Assembly: GCA_963740605.1 (NCBI GenBank)
Contig: CAVUFC010000021.1
Coordinates: forward strand, 434,001-498,000
Length of the DNA: 64,000 bases
Source of the DNA: DASSUW01 sp963740605
GTDB lineage: Bacteria; Actinomycetota; Thermoleophilia; Solirubrobacterales; Solirubrobacteraceae
Reading direction: 5' to 3'
Part shown: piece by piece, positions 50,596-60,563 of the stretch
Layout of the letters: the number at the start of each line of letters is the position of its first letter
Numbering within the stretch: position 1 is the stretch's first letter
Notes under the pieces: generated by a model
Databases searched by the model: none
What the model saw: only the letters and a program-made list of their open reading frames with translations
What the model was told of the DNA's origin: nothing
Program-made: the position numbers and the translations under genes

Positions 50596-51765
50596 ATGCC
50601 GGATCTCACGCTCAGCGACGTAGCCCGCAGGCTCGACGTCTCGCCGGCCACGCTGCGGCGCTGGGTCAAGGACGGGATCATCCCGCTCGGCAACGGCCGC
50701 TGGACGCCCGCTGCGGTCGCCCACGCCCGCATCGTCGCGAGACTGCGCGCGCGCGGGTACTCGCTCGGTCAGCTGCGCGAGGCCGCGCATTCGGGCCGGC
50801 TCGCCTACGGCTATCTCGAGGATCTCTTCCCGCCGCCGGCCCGGACCCGCTCGCTCGCCGAGGCGAGCGAGGAGACCGGCCTCGAGCCCGCGCTGATCGA
50901 GCGGATCTGGACCGCCGTGGGGTTCTCGGCCGAGTCGCTGGACCGGATCGGCGAGGAGGACATGCAGCTGCTGCGCTACATGGCGAGCGTCCTCGACGCC
51001 GGGTTCCCGCTCGTCGCCTTCCTGCAGCTCGTGCGCGTCTATGGCCAGGCGCTCGCCCGGATCGCCGACGCCGAGGTCAAGCTCTTCCACCTGTTTGTGC
51101 ACGAGCCGCTCATGCGCGACGGCATTCCGGGCCTGGAGATCGCCGAGGCGATGGAGGGCCTCGCCGCCGAGCTGCTCCCGCTCGCCTCGCCGATCATGGA
51201 CCGCGTCCACTACCGGTCGCTGCAGCACTTCGTCGGCCAGGACGTCGTCGGGCATCTCGAGCTCGAGGGCGCGGGCGACGAGCTCGGACGCCTGCACGTG
51301 GGCATCGCGTTCGCCGACCTCGCCGGCTACACGCGCCTCACCGAGGAGGTCGGGGAGGAGGAGGCGCTCGACGTCGTCGAGCGGTTTGTCGAGTCCGTCG
51401 AGGTCACGCTCCCCGACGACGCGCGCGTGATCAAGACGATCGGCGACGAGGTGATGGTGGTCGGCGCCGACCCGTCCGCGCTGGTCGACTGGGCCGTCGG
51501 CTTCCAGGCGCTCAACGCCGGGAGGCGGCCGCTGCCGCGGATCGGCGTCCACAGCGGCGACGCGCTGTACCGCGACGGCGACTACTACGGCCGCGCGGTC
51601 AACCTCGCGTCGCGCGTCGGTGCCCGCGCGGCCGGCGGTGAGGTGCTCGTCACGCGCGAGGTGGTGGACGTGGCCGGGTCGCACCTGGCGTTCGAGCCGA
51701 TCGGCAACGTGAAGCTGAAGGGGTTCAAGGAGGCGACGGACCTGTTCCTGGCGCGCCCGGCATGA
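50596..51765 (+). CDS. Class III cyclase with N-terminal MerR-like helix-turn-helix
   Basis: The first 65 residues of this 389-residue protein are a MerR-type HTH (SDVARRLDVSPATLRRWVKDGIIPLG and AARLRARGYSLGQLREA-like wing). A helical linker (residues 90-240) resembles that of the cyclase at 15.8 kb. The cyclase domain shows FADLAGYTRLTEE, KTIGDEVMVV, DGDYYGRAVNLASRV and KLKGFKEATDLFL, with both metal aspartates, Asn and Arg present. It looks active and may couple ligand or DNA sensing to cyclic nucleotide synthesis. It overlaps tilS by four bases. Confidence 0.88.
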   Translation: MPDLTLSDVARRLDVSPATLRRWVKDGIIPLGNGRWTPAAVAHARIVARLRARGYSLGQLREAAHSGRLAYGYLEDLFPPPARTRSLAEASEETGLEPALIERIWTAVGFSAESLDRIGEEDMQLLRYMASVLDAGFPLVAFLQLVRVYGQALARIADAEVKLFHLFVHEPLMRDGIPGLEIAEAMEGLAAELLPLASPIMDRVHYRSLQHFVGQDVVGHLELEGAGDELGRLHVGIAFADLAGYTRLTEEVGEEEALDVVERFVESVEVTLPDDARVIKTIGDEVMVVGADPSALVDWAVGFQALNAGRRPLPRIGVHSGDALYRDGDYYGRAVNLASRVGARAAGGEVLVTREVVDVAGSHLAFEPIGNVKLKGFKEATDLFLARPA

Positions 51766-52940
51766 ACACGGCGCTGCTCACCGGCCCGGTCGTGGTGCTC
51801 CTCTCGGGAGGACGCGACTCGGTCTGCCTGCTCGATCTCGCGGTGCGGCACGCGGACCCGGTCACCGCGCTCCACGTCAACTACCGGCTGCGTGAGTCCG
51901 CTGACGGAGACGAGGCGTTCTGCATCGACCTGTGCGCGCGGCTCGGCGTGCCGCTGCACGTCCACCACGCCGGGCCGCCCCACGGCAACCTCCAGGCCTG
52001 GGCGCGCGAGATTCGGTACGCCGAGGCGCGGCGCCTGCCCGGCCTGATCGCCACCGGCCACACGGCGACCGACCAGGTCGAGACCGTGCTGTACCGCCTC
52101 GCCGCGTCGCCGGGCCGACGCGCGCTGCTCGGCATGCGCGCTCAGGAGGGCCGCGTGATCCGCCCGCTGCTCGAGGTCACGCGCGAGGAGACCGCCGCCT
52201 ACTGCCGCGAGCGCGGGCTGGCGTGGCGTGAGGACCCCACCAACGAGTCCCTCGACTTCGCCCGCAACCGCGTCCGCCATCAGCTGCTGCCGGCGCTGCG
52301 AGCCCTGCATCCGGCCGCCGAGGCCAACATCCTGCGCACGCTGCAGATCCTCCGTGACGAGGCGGAGGTCCTCGACGACCTCGTCACCCCCGAGGCCGAC
52401 CTCGACGCGCTCGCCGCCCTGCCGCGCGCGCTCGCGCGGCTGACGATCACCGAGATGGCGGGCGCGCCGATCGGCACCCGTCTGGCGGAGATCCTCGCCC
52501 TCAGCCGTCATGGCACCCAGACGCTCGACCTCGGTGGCGGCCTGCGCGCGGTCGCGGAGTACGGGCAGCTGAGGTTCGACTATGGACCATCCGCGCCGCC
52601 GCTGCCCGCGGTCCTGACCGTGCCCGGCAGCGTCGCCTACGGCACCGGCCAACTCACCTGCGAGGAAGCCGACGACGGCCCGCTCGACGCCGACCGGCTC
52701 GGCCCGACCCTCGCGGTCCGCCCGTGGCAGGCCGGCGACCGGATGCGACCACTCGGCCTCGCCGGCAGCCGGGCGCTGCAGGACCTCTTCACCGACCGCA
52801 AGGTCCCGCGCGAGCGGCGCGCCGCGGTGCCGGTTGTGGTGGCCGGCGACGAGATCGCCTGGATCCCGGGCGTCGCGACCGGGGACCGCTTCGCGGCCGG
52901 TCCGGCGACGACCCGGCGGGTCTCCCTCCGCTGGCCCTAG
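51762..52940 (+). CDS. tilS: tRNA(Ile)-lysidine synthetase
   Basis: The 392-residue protein has the PP-loop SGGRDSVCLLDLA, GHTATDQVETVLYRL, RPLLEVTREETAAYCRERGLAWREDPTN and ARNRVRHQLLPAL, all hallmarks of TilS. A C-terminal substrate-binding domain is present (RPWQAGDRMRPLGLAGSRALQDLFTDRKVPRERR). It converts C34 to lysidine in tRNA-Ile so that it reads AUA. It begins the conserved tilS-hpt-ftsH order of actinobacteria. Confidence 0.93.
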   Translation: MNTALLTGPVVVLLSGGRDSVCLLDLAVRHADPVTALHVNYRLRESADGDEAFCIDLCARLGVPLHVHHAGPPHGNLQAWAREIRYAEARRLPGLIATGHTATDQVETVLYRLAASPGRRALLGMRAQEGRVIRPLLEVTREETAAYCRERGLAWREDPTNESLDFARNRVRHQLLPALRALHPAAEANILRTLQILRDEAEVLDDLVTPEADLDALAALPRALARLTITEMAGAPIGTRLAEILALSRHGTQTLDLGGGLRAVAEYGQLRFDYGPSAPPLPAVLTVPGSVAYGTGQLTCEEADDGPLDADRLGPTLAVRPWQAGDRMRPLGLAGSRALQDLFTDRKVPRERRAAVPVVVAGDEIAWIPGVATGDRFAAGPATTRRVSLRWP

Positions 52941-52951
52941 ACTGCTCGTCC

Positions 52952-53491
52952 TTGCTCCAGGACGAGCACATCGGGGAGATACTCGTTCAGGCGGACGAGC
53001 TGCAGCACCGCATCAAGGAGATGGCGGCCGAGGTCTCGCGCGACTACCGGGGGCGCGACCTGCTGCTGATCGGCGTCCTCAAGGGCGCCGTCTTCTTTCT
53101 CGCCGACCTGATGCGCGAGCTCGACGTCCCGTGCGAGGTCGACTTCATGGCGGTGTCGTCGTACGGCTCGTCGACGGACTCGAGCGGCGTGGTGCGGATC
53201 CTCAAGGACCTCGACGCCCCGCTGGAGGGCCGCAACGTCCTGATCGTCGAGGACATCGTCGACTCAGGGCTCACGCTGCAATACCTCATGCGCACGCTGG
53301 AGGCCCGCAATCCGGCCTCGATCGAGGTCTGTGCGCTGCTCACGAAGCCAGAAAGGCGCAAGGTCGATATGCCCGCGCGCTACGTTGGCTTCGAGATTCC
53401 CGACAAGTTCGCGATCGGGTACGGGCTCGACTACGACGAGCGCTACCGGAACCTGCCGTATGTCGCGACTTTGACGGGGATTGCGGAATAA
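52952..53491 (+). CDS. hpt: Hypoxanthine phosphoribosyltransferase
   Basis: The 179-residue protein has the PRPP-binding motif VLIVEDIVDSGLTL, GVLKGAVFFLADL, the flexible SYGSSTDSSG loop and the final GFEIPDKFAIGYGLDYDERYRNL. It salvages hypoxanthine and guanine. No ATG precedes the conserved start, so TTG at 52952 is chosen as initiation codon. It lies eleven bases after tilS. The start could be another rare codon nearby. Confidence 0.92.
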   Translation: MLQDEHIGEILVQADELQHRIKEMAAEVSRDYRGRDLLLIGVLKGAVFFLADLMRELDVPCEVDFMAVSSYGSSTDSSGVVRILKDLDAPLEGRNVLIVEDIVDSGLTLQYLMRTLEARNPASIEVCALLTKPERRKVDMPARYVGFEIPDKFAIGYGLDYDERYRNLPYVATLTGIAE

Positions 53492-53629
53492 ACGGCATTC
53501 CGTGCCGATTAACAGATCCATAGGAAGCACGACCACACTCGGCAGCTTCCGGTCCCGCTCTCGACCACTGGTAGCCTTGACCCCCTTGTCCAGCAGTTTC
53601 AGCTTCGCTCCCGTACCGCGGGTGCGCCC

Positions 53630-55629
<2,000 letters not shown>

Positions 55630-55633
<4 letters not shown>

Positions 55634-55806
55634 CTCAGGCTCGCGCGCGGCGCGGGCGCCACACGCGGGTCCAGCCGGTGGGCGGCCGACAGCAGCACGC
55701 GCGCGGCCACGCGGCGTGTGCGCCGTGGGCGCCTGGTCTCCGGCTCGTGCAGGTTGCGGCGGGTGGATTCGACTGCCATGTAGATGGCGCTGGGCTGACC
55801 GTTCAT
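55630..55806 (-). CDS. Small basic protein downstream of LacI-type regulator
   Basis: The 58-residue protein begins MNGQPSAIYMAVESTRRN and is arginine-rich. It overlaps the regulator stop by four bases and has AAGGAG upstream of its ATG. Small proteins of this kind follow regulator genes in actinobacteria. Coding is plausible but not proven. It is convergent with ftsH, overlapping by four bases. Confidence 0.4.
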
Positions 55807-56861
55807 GGGGAGGACTCCTTTCGGGGAGCGGGACCGGTGGAAGCTCGGACGACGAGCTCCGTGGGGAGGAGGACGTTCTGCGCCGGGTCGTCTGCGAGGA
55901 GCAGGCGGACGGCCTCGACGCCCTTGCGCTGGTGGGGCTGACGGACGGTGGTGAGCGTGGGCGTGACCGTCGCGGCCGCGGGGATGTCGTCGAAGCCCGC
56001 GACGGACAGGTCGGCAGGGACGGAGATGCCGCGCTCCGCGGCGGCGTCGAGGACGCCGATGGCGAGCAGGTCGGAGAGCGCGAGGATCGCGGTCGGGCGC
56101 TCGGCGCGGTCGAGCAACCGGGCGCCGGCGGCGCGGCCGAGGTCCCGACCGTGGCCGACCGCGCCGGCGACGGGGATCGTGTCCCACTCGAGGCCGGCGG
56201 TCTCGATTGCTGCGCGCCATCCCGCGAGCCGCGCTCCATCGACGAAGTAGACGGCAGCCTGCTGCGCTCCGGCCGCGGTCGCGCTGGGCTCCTTCTGGGT
56301 CAGGACGATGCCGAACCGGGAATGGCCGAGGGCGAGCAGGTGCTCGGCGGTCTGGCGCGCCGCGCTCTCGTCGTCGATGTTCACGTTGCGGGACGAGGGG
56401 TCGGGCTTGAAGTCGACGCGCGTGAACGGGAGCCCGCGGGCAGTGATGGCGTCCCAGCGCAGATCCCCCTCCGGCACGCAGTAGGCGACGAAGCCGTCGA
56501 CCAGCGCCGCGCCCACGAGCATCGCGTCGCGACCCTCGATGCGGGGCACGAGCGACATGCCGCGTGCGGCCTCCTCGCAACCGGCCGCGACGCCCTGCAG
56601 GAACTGCACGGTCGCGGGGTCGGTGAAGGCCGTGGTCAGCGGGTAGTCGAGCACGACCCCGACCGAGCCGGTGGCGCCGCGCTTGAGCGTCCGGGCGACT
56701 GGGTCGGGACCGCCGTAGCCGAGCTCACGGGCGGTCTCGAGGATCTTCTCGCGCAGTGCCGGCGACAGCTGGTCGGGCCGGTTGTACGCGTTCGAGACCG
56801 TCATCCGTGACACGCCGACGGCTTCGGCGATCGTTGCGAGGGTTACGGGCTTGACTTGCAT
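55803..56861 (-). CDS. LacI-family transcriptional regulator
   Basis: The 352-residue protein starts KPVTLATIAEAVGVSRMTVSNAYNRPDQLSPALREKIL, the LacI helix-turn-helix and hinge. A periplasmic-binding-protein-like effector domain follows, with GVVLDYPLTTAF, DDESAARQTAEHLLALGHSRFGIVL and a C-terminal TELVVRASTGPAP. ATG 56861 is chosen over an upstream frame extension that reads through the operators. Two ACCGGT palindromes just upstream suggest autorepression. No sugar transporter or enzyme is adjacent, so its regulon lies elsewhere. Confidence 0.9.
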   Translation of the reverse strand: MQVKPVTLATIAEAVGVSRMTVSNAYNRPDQLSPALREKILETARELGYGGPDPVARTLKRGATGSVGVVLDYPLTTAFTDPATVQFLQGVAAGCEEAARGMSLVPRIEGRDAMLVGAALVDGFVAYCVPEGDLRWDAITARGLPFTRVDFKPDPSSRNVNIDDESAARQTAEHLLALGHSRFGIVLTQKEPSATAAGAQQAAVYFVDGARLAGWRAAIETAGLEWDTIPVAGAVGHGRDLGRAAGARLLDRAERPTAILALSDLLAIGVLDAAAERGISVPADLSVAGFDDIPAAATVTPTLTTVRQPHQRKGVEAVRLLLADDPAQNVLLPTELVVRASTGPAPRKESSP

Positions 56862-56862
56862 C

Positions 56863-56890
56863 TTTACCGGTAAGGACTGTACCGGTAAAG
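56863..56890. promoter_or_regulatory. Paired LacI-type operators
   Basis: TTTACCGGTAA at 56863-56873 and TACCGGTAAAG at 56880-56890 each centre on ACCGGT, 15 bases apart. Together they make a larger inverted repeat. They lie immediately upstream of the LacI-type gene. CG-centred palindromes are typical of this family. Confidence 0.75.
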
Positions 56891-56899
56891 CATCGTCTG

Positions 56900-57529
56900 T
56901 CAAGGGGACTTCAGCGCTACCTCGCCCCCGTCCCAGGTGATCGTGGCCGGACTGGCGGGCCAGCGATCGAGCGGGGCGAGCACAGCGTTGTCACGCACCG
57001 GCGCATACACCGGCGCCTGGCCGCGGAACGCGATCTCGACCTCGTGGACGCCGTCGGGCACCGTCGCCACGATCCCTCCGGGCTCGCCGTCCGACGGCGG
57101 GAAGCCGTATCCGTGCACGCTGCCCGCGGGGTCGCAGCCGAACCGGGCGCGTTGATCGATGACGGCGAATGCGCACAAGGTCCGGCGGCCGTCGAGCGTG
57201 CCCGCGACGAGATACACGCGCCACGGATCGCTGATCGCCACGACGCGCGCCTGCTCGACGTGGAGGCCCGGCATCCCCGTGACCGCGGACGGTGGCTCAT
57301 CGGCCCTGATTTCTGCGCGCTGAAAGACCGCGTACGCCTCCAGCGGATCGGGAGCGGGGGCTGCGGTGCGCTCGTCGTTCGGCTGTCGCGTGATCACCAG
57401 CATCGCGACGACGACGATCGCGCACGCGGCGGCGGCGATCAGCACCGGCCGGACGAGCTGCGGCGGCCGGCGCCGCCGCTGCCCGGCGGCCTCGACGAGT
57501 GCCTGTTGGAGCTCCGGGAACTCGATCAC
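56900..57529 (-). CDS. Membrane-anchored protein downstream of ECF sigma factor
   Basis: The 209-residue protein has a short cytoplasmic N-terminus, a transmembrane span (PVLIAAAACAIVVVAMLVI) and an extracytoplasmic domain with VYLVAGTLDGRRTLCAFAVID and a second cysteine in RFGCDPAG. The position directly after the sigma gene, overlapping by four bases, suggests an anti-sigma-like or sensor role. The N-terminus is too short for a zinc-binding anti-sigma domain, so the mechanism is unclear. Confidence 0.65.
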   Translation of the reverse strand: MIEFPELQQALVEAAGQRRRRPPQLVRPVLIAAAACAIVVVAMLVITRQPNDERTAAPAPDPLEAYAVFQRAEIRADEPPSAVTGMPGLHVEQARVVAISDPWRVYLVAGTLDGRRTLCAFAVIDQRARFGCDPAGSVHGYGFPPSDGEPGGIVATVPDGVHEVEIAFRGQAPVYAPVRDNAVLAPLDRWPASPATITWDGGEVALKSP

Positions 57530-58056
57530 GATGCCTCCTTGCGCAGGACGGCGAGGCCGCGGCTGACGCGCTGGCGTACGACGGACTCCGAGCAGCGCAG
57601 CTCGGCGGCGATCTCTGGATACGGCGTCTCGGCGATCACGTGCGCCCGGATCGCCTGCGCCTGCTCGGGGTTGAGGTTGGCGAGCAGCTGCTCGACCCGC
57701 TCATCGCCGGCCTGGCGCTCGACGCGGTCGAGCAGCTCGTCGGTGATCGGCAGCGGCGGCATCGAGAGCTTGCGGCGTGCGCGGTCCTCGACGCGGTGGC
57801 GCTTGACGCTGCGCGCCAGGACGTTGCGGGCGATGCCGTACAGCCACGCGGCGGCCGGCGCCGGCCCGGGCTTGTAGCGACGGACGGAGACGAGTGCGGC
57901 CGCGAACGTCTCGGCGGTCAGGTCGGCCGCGAGCTCGGCCTCGCCGGTACGGCGCAGCATGAAGCCGAGGATCGCCGTCTCGTGCCGGGCGTAGAACTCG
58001 CCGAACGCCTCGGGCTCCTTCGGCGTCCTCAGGAGCAGCTCGTCGTCGCCGCGCAT
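57526..58056 (-). CDS. ECF-type RNA polymerase sigma factor
   Basis: The 176-residue protein has region 2 (FGEFYARHETAILGFMLRRTGEAELAADLTAETFAAA, then WLYGIARNVLARSVKRHRVEDRARRK) and region 4 (LNPEQAQAIRAHVIAETPYPEIAAELRCSESVVRQRVSRGLAVLRK). It lacks extra domains. It likely responds through the membrane protein encoded next. Start at ATG 58056. An AT-poor leader precedes it and the promoter was not identified. Confidence 0.9.
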   Translation of the reverse strand: MRGDDELLLRTPKEPEAFGEFYARHETAILGFMLRRTGEAELAADLTAETFAAALVSVRRYKPGPAPAAAWLYGIARNVLARSVKRHRVEDRARRKLSMPPLPITDELLDRVERQAGDERVEQLLANLNPEQAQAIRAHVIAETPYPEIAAELRCSESVVRQRVSRGLAVLRKEAS

Positions 58057-58095
58057 GTGGACATACTCACCCTCCGACCCCTGTTTGTGACAGGC

Positions 58096-58569
58096 CTAGG
58101 TCCGAGTCGGCTCGAGCGGAAGCGGTGAGCTCGGCTTGAGCTCCTCCAACCGCAGCAGCGTGAGCAGACGGGTGCCACCGCGCGTGGACAGGCGCAAGAG
58201 CACGCGCTGGAGCTCGGTCACGTCGCGCGCGACGGCCATCAGGATCGCGTCGACCTCGCCGGTGACCCAGTCTGCCGCGATCACCTGCGGCAGCTTGGCC
58301 ACCTCGTCCTGGAACCGTCGGTTGGCCGCCTCGTCGTGCCGGCCGAGCGTCACCAGCACGTAGACCTGGAGCGCGAAGCCGGCCGCCGCGCTGTCGAGCC
58401 GCGCGTGGATCGCGCGCACGACGCCGGACTCCTTCAGCCGTTTGACGCGGTTCAGCGTCGCCGCCGGTGACAGCCCCACCAGCCGTGCCAGTTCGACGTT
58501 CGGCCGGTCGGCGTCCTCCTGCAGCTCGTTGAGCAGCCGTACATCAATCAAATCAAGTGAAAGTGCCAT
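58096..58569 (-). CDS. Lrp/AsnC-family transcriptional regulator
   Basis: The 157-residue protein has an N-terminal winged HTH (DLIDVRLLNELQEDADRPNVELARLVGLSPAATLNRVKRLKESGVVRAI) and a RAM ligand domain (FALQVYVLVTLG and the VTGEVDAILMAVARDVTELQRVL block). Lrp-type regulators sense amino acids. It is divergent from an EamA exporter with palindromic sites in between, so the exporter is its likely target, as in amino-acid efflux pairs. The ATG at 58569 is chosen; upstream codons lie in the operator region. Confidence 0.9.
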   Translation of the reverse strand: MALSLDLIDVRLLNELQEDADRPNVELARLVGLSPAATLNRVKRLKESGVVRAIHARLDSAAAGFALQVYVLVTLGRHDEAANRRFQDEVAKLPQVIAADWVTGEVDAILMAVARDVTELQRVLLRLSTRGGTRLLTLLRLEELKPSSPLPLEPTRT

Positions 58570-58608
58570 CTGACAAAATAATATTTCGTCAGATTGACGA
58601 TTTGTCAA
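58569..58608. promoter_or_regulatory. Lrp-type operator region, AT-rich
   Basis: Two inverted repeats stand here: TCTGAC with GTCAGA across an AT-rich centre (58569-58593), and TTGAC-GATTT-GTCAA (58594-58608). The AT-rich core is striking against the GC-rich background and is typical of Lrp/AsnC binding sites. Confidence 0.65.
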
Positions 58609-58652
58609 ACTGTAGTTCAGATTCCTGTTGATCCGCCGATGTTCTTATCGAA

Positions 58653-59747
58653 ATGTCAATCCGTCGCCGCACAACCGCCCACGCGATCCTTGCGCTCGCC
58701 CTCGCCGGCTCCCTGTGGGGCCTCACCGTGCCGCTCTCGAAGCTCGGCATGGAATGGCTCGACGCAGGCTGGCTGGCCGTCGTGCGCTTCGCCGTGGCGG
58801 CGCCGCTGCTCGCGCTGTTCGCGCGGCGGCACCTGCGCGGCGCGATCTCGCCGAGCGTGATCGCGGCCGGCGCGATCGGCTACGGCGGCGTCATCCTCCT
58901 TCAGAACGCGGGCATCCAGCACACGAGCGTCACGCACGCGTCGCTGATCGTGGGCGCGGTGCCGGTGCTCGTCGCGATGATCGCCGCCGCGCTCGGGCGC
59001 GGAACGGCCACCGCCGCTGCGTGGGCCGGCTCGCTGGTCGCGCTGGTGGGCGTCGGACTGGTCGCGGGCGGCGGCGGCTCGGGCACGTCGCTCACCGGCG
59101 ACCTGCTGGTGCTCGCGTCGGTCTCCGGCTCCGCGGCGTTCATCGTCGCCCAGCCGCGGCTGCTGGCGGGACGTGACGCCGGCGCCGTGACCGCGGTGCA
59201 GCTCGCCGCGGGCGGCGTGTTCTCGCTGCCGTTCGCGGCGCTCGGCGGGGTTCCCGCCGCGCCCGTCTCGGCCACCCCGGTGATCGCCGTCGTCATGCTC
59301 GCGCTCACCGGCACCGCCCTGGCCTTCTGGCTCTTCGCCTGGGGGCAGACGCGCGTGTCGCCGGAGGTCGCGGGCGCGTTCGTGAACCTCGAGCCGCTGG
59401 TCGGCGCTGCCACCGGCGCCGTGGCGTTCCACGACATCGTCGGCGGTGTGCAGATGCTCGGCGGGACGGCGATCCTCGTCGGCATCGCGCTCGGCGCGCT
59501 CCCGCGCCGGCCGTCACCAGTCGATCGGCCGACCGTCGCGGACGAACCCGCCCGTCGGACCGTCGTTCGGCAGCGTCGCAGCCCACACGATCCCGCGCGC
59601 CCCGTCGCTCACCGGCCGTCCTCCCGGGCCGGCCATGTCCGTCGCCACGACCCGTTCCCGCCCACCCCACATCGCATTCACCAGCACGCAGTCCCTCCTC
59701 AACGCATCCGCAAGCATGAGCGTGAGCGCGTTGAGGGCCGCCCTTGA
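58653..59747 (+). CDS. EamA/DMT-superfamily exporter with antisense C-terminal extension
   Basis: The 364-residue frame has ten hydrophobic spans in two EamA repeats (SLWGLTVPLSKLGMEWLDAGWLAVVRF; LALTGTALAFWLFAWGQTRVSPEVAGAFVNLEPLVGA). It ends naturally around ALGALPRRP near residue 288. The remaining 75 residues are R/P/H-rich and lie antisense to the SDR remnant, so they are probably an overrun after loss of the normal stop. EamA proteins export amino acids or metabolites. Regulation by the divergent Lrp-type protein is likely. Confidence 0.85.
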   Translation: MSIRRRTTAHAILALALAGSLWGLTVPLSKLGMEWLDAGWLAVVRFAVAAPLLALFARRHLRGAISPSVIAAGAIGYGGVILLQNAGIQHTSVTHASLIVGAVPVLVAMIAAALGRGTATAAAWAGSLVALVGVGLVAGGGGSGTSLTGDLLVLASVSGSAAFIVAQPRLLAGRDAGAVTAVQLAAGGVFSLPFAALGGVPAAPVSATPVIAVVMLALTGTALAFWLFAWGQTRVSPEVAGAFVNLEPLVGAATGAVAFHDIVGGVQMLGGTAILVGIALGALPRRPSPVDRPTVADEPARRTVVRQRRSPHDPARPVAHRPSSRAGHVRRHDPFPPTPHRIHQHAVPPQRIRKHERERVEGRP

Positions 59748-59876
59748 GAGCGAGTACGCGGGCGCGCCGTCGCGCGTCCCGGTGAGCGCGCCGCCGCCCG
59801 ACCCCACGTTCACCAGCCGGCTCCGCGGGCTCTCTGAGCGGCCGCGGTCGGCGCCGGTCACGAGCGCGGTGGGCAG
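59514..59876 (-). pseudogene. Internally deleted SDR-family gene
   Basis: The fragment begins LPTALVTGADRG, the first strand and glycine loop of an SDR, without a normal start codon. It jumps directly to SRLVNVGSGGGALTG, the active-site strand. It then continues normally through PAYSLSRAALNALT (catalytic tyrosine but arginine at the usual lysine region) to the C-terminal DGRPIDW. About 100 residues between the cofactor loop and active site are missing. It cannot be a functional dehydrogenase. Confidence 0.7.
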
Positions 59877-59906
59877 CCGTCCGATTATCCGGCGTAGGGT
59901 TGGCGA

Positions 59907-60524
59907 ATGAGCACTTCCGAGCAGCTCGTCGTCCCGGAACCGTCCGGCCCGCCGTCGCCGATCTACCCGGCCGGGATCGAGCTCACCTATCCATCCGAGT
60001 TGAACCGCTGGCTGCCGCTCGTCAAGTGGCTGCTCGCGATCCCGCACTACATCGTGCTGGCGTTCGTCGCGATCGGCGCGTTCTTCGTGTCGATCTACGC
60101 GTTCTTCGCCGTGCTGTTCACCGGGCACTACCCGCGCGGCGCCTTCGACTACATGGTCGGAACGCTGCGATGGCTCTACCGCGTCGCCGCATACGTGCAC
60201 CTGATGACGGACGCGTACCCGCCGTTCACGCTGCAGGACGACCCGTCGTATCCGGTCCGCGTGAACGTCGACTATCCGGAGCACGTCGAGCGCTGGCGGC
60301 CGCTCGTGCAGTGGCTGCTCGTCTGGCCGTATCTGGTCATCGCCGGCGTCCTCTACTGGCTGACCGGACTGCTGACGATCGTGACCTTCTTCACCGTGCT
60401 GTTCACGAAGCAGATCCCGCGCGGGGTGTTCGAGCTGATGACGCCCGGGCTGCGCTGGATGGTCCGCGGCAACGCCTACGCCTACTTCACGACGAGGCAG
60501 TACCCACCGTTCTCCTGGGGGTAG
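59907..60524 (+). CDS. DUF4389 membrane protein
   Basis: The 205-residue protein has two tandem copies of the DUF4389 module. Each has WLPLVKWLLAIPHYIVL or WRPLVQWLLVWPYLVI, a FFAVLFTGHYPRGAFD or FFTVLFTKQIPRGVFE motif, and RW.YR/RWMVRGNAYAYF. About four spans are predicted. The family is common in actinobacteria; its function is unknown. It lies divergent from the SDR remnant. Confidence 0.88.
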   Translation: MSTSEQLVVPEPSGPPSPIYPAGIELTYPSELNRWLPLVKWLLAIPHYIVLAFVAIGAFFVSIYAFFAVLFTGHYPRGAFDYMVGTLRWLYRVAAYVHLMTDAYPPFTLQDDPSYPVRVNVDYPEHVERWRPLVQWLLVWPYLVIAGVLYWLTGLLTIVTFFTVLFTKQIPRGVFELMTPGLRWMVRGNAYAYFTTRQYPPFSWG

Positions 60525-60563
60525 AGGGGGCGAATTCTCGCGCCCTGGCGCTTTAAGCACCGT

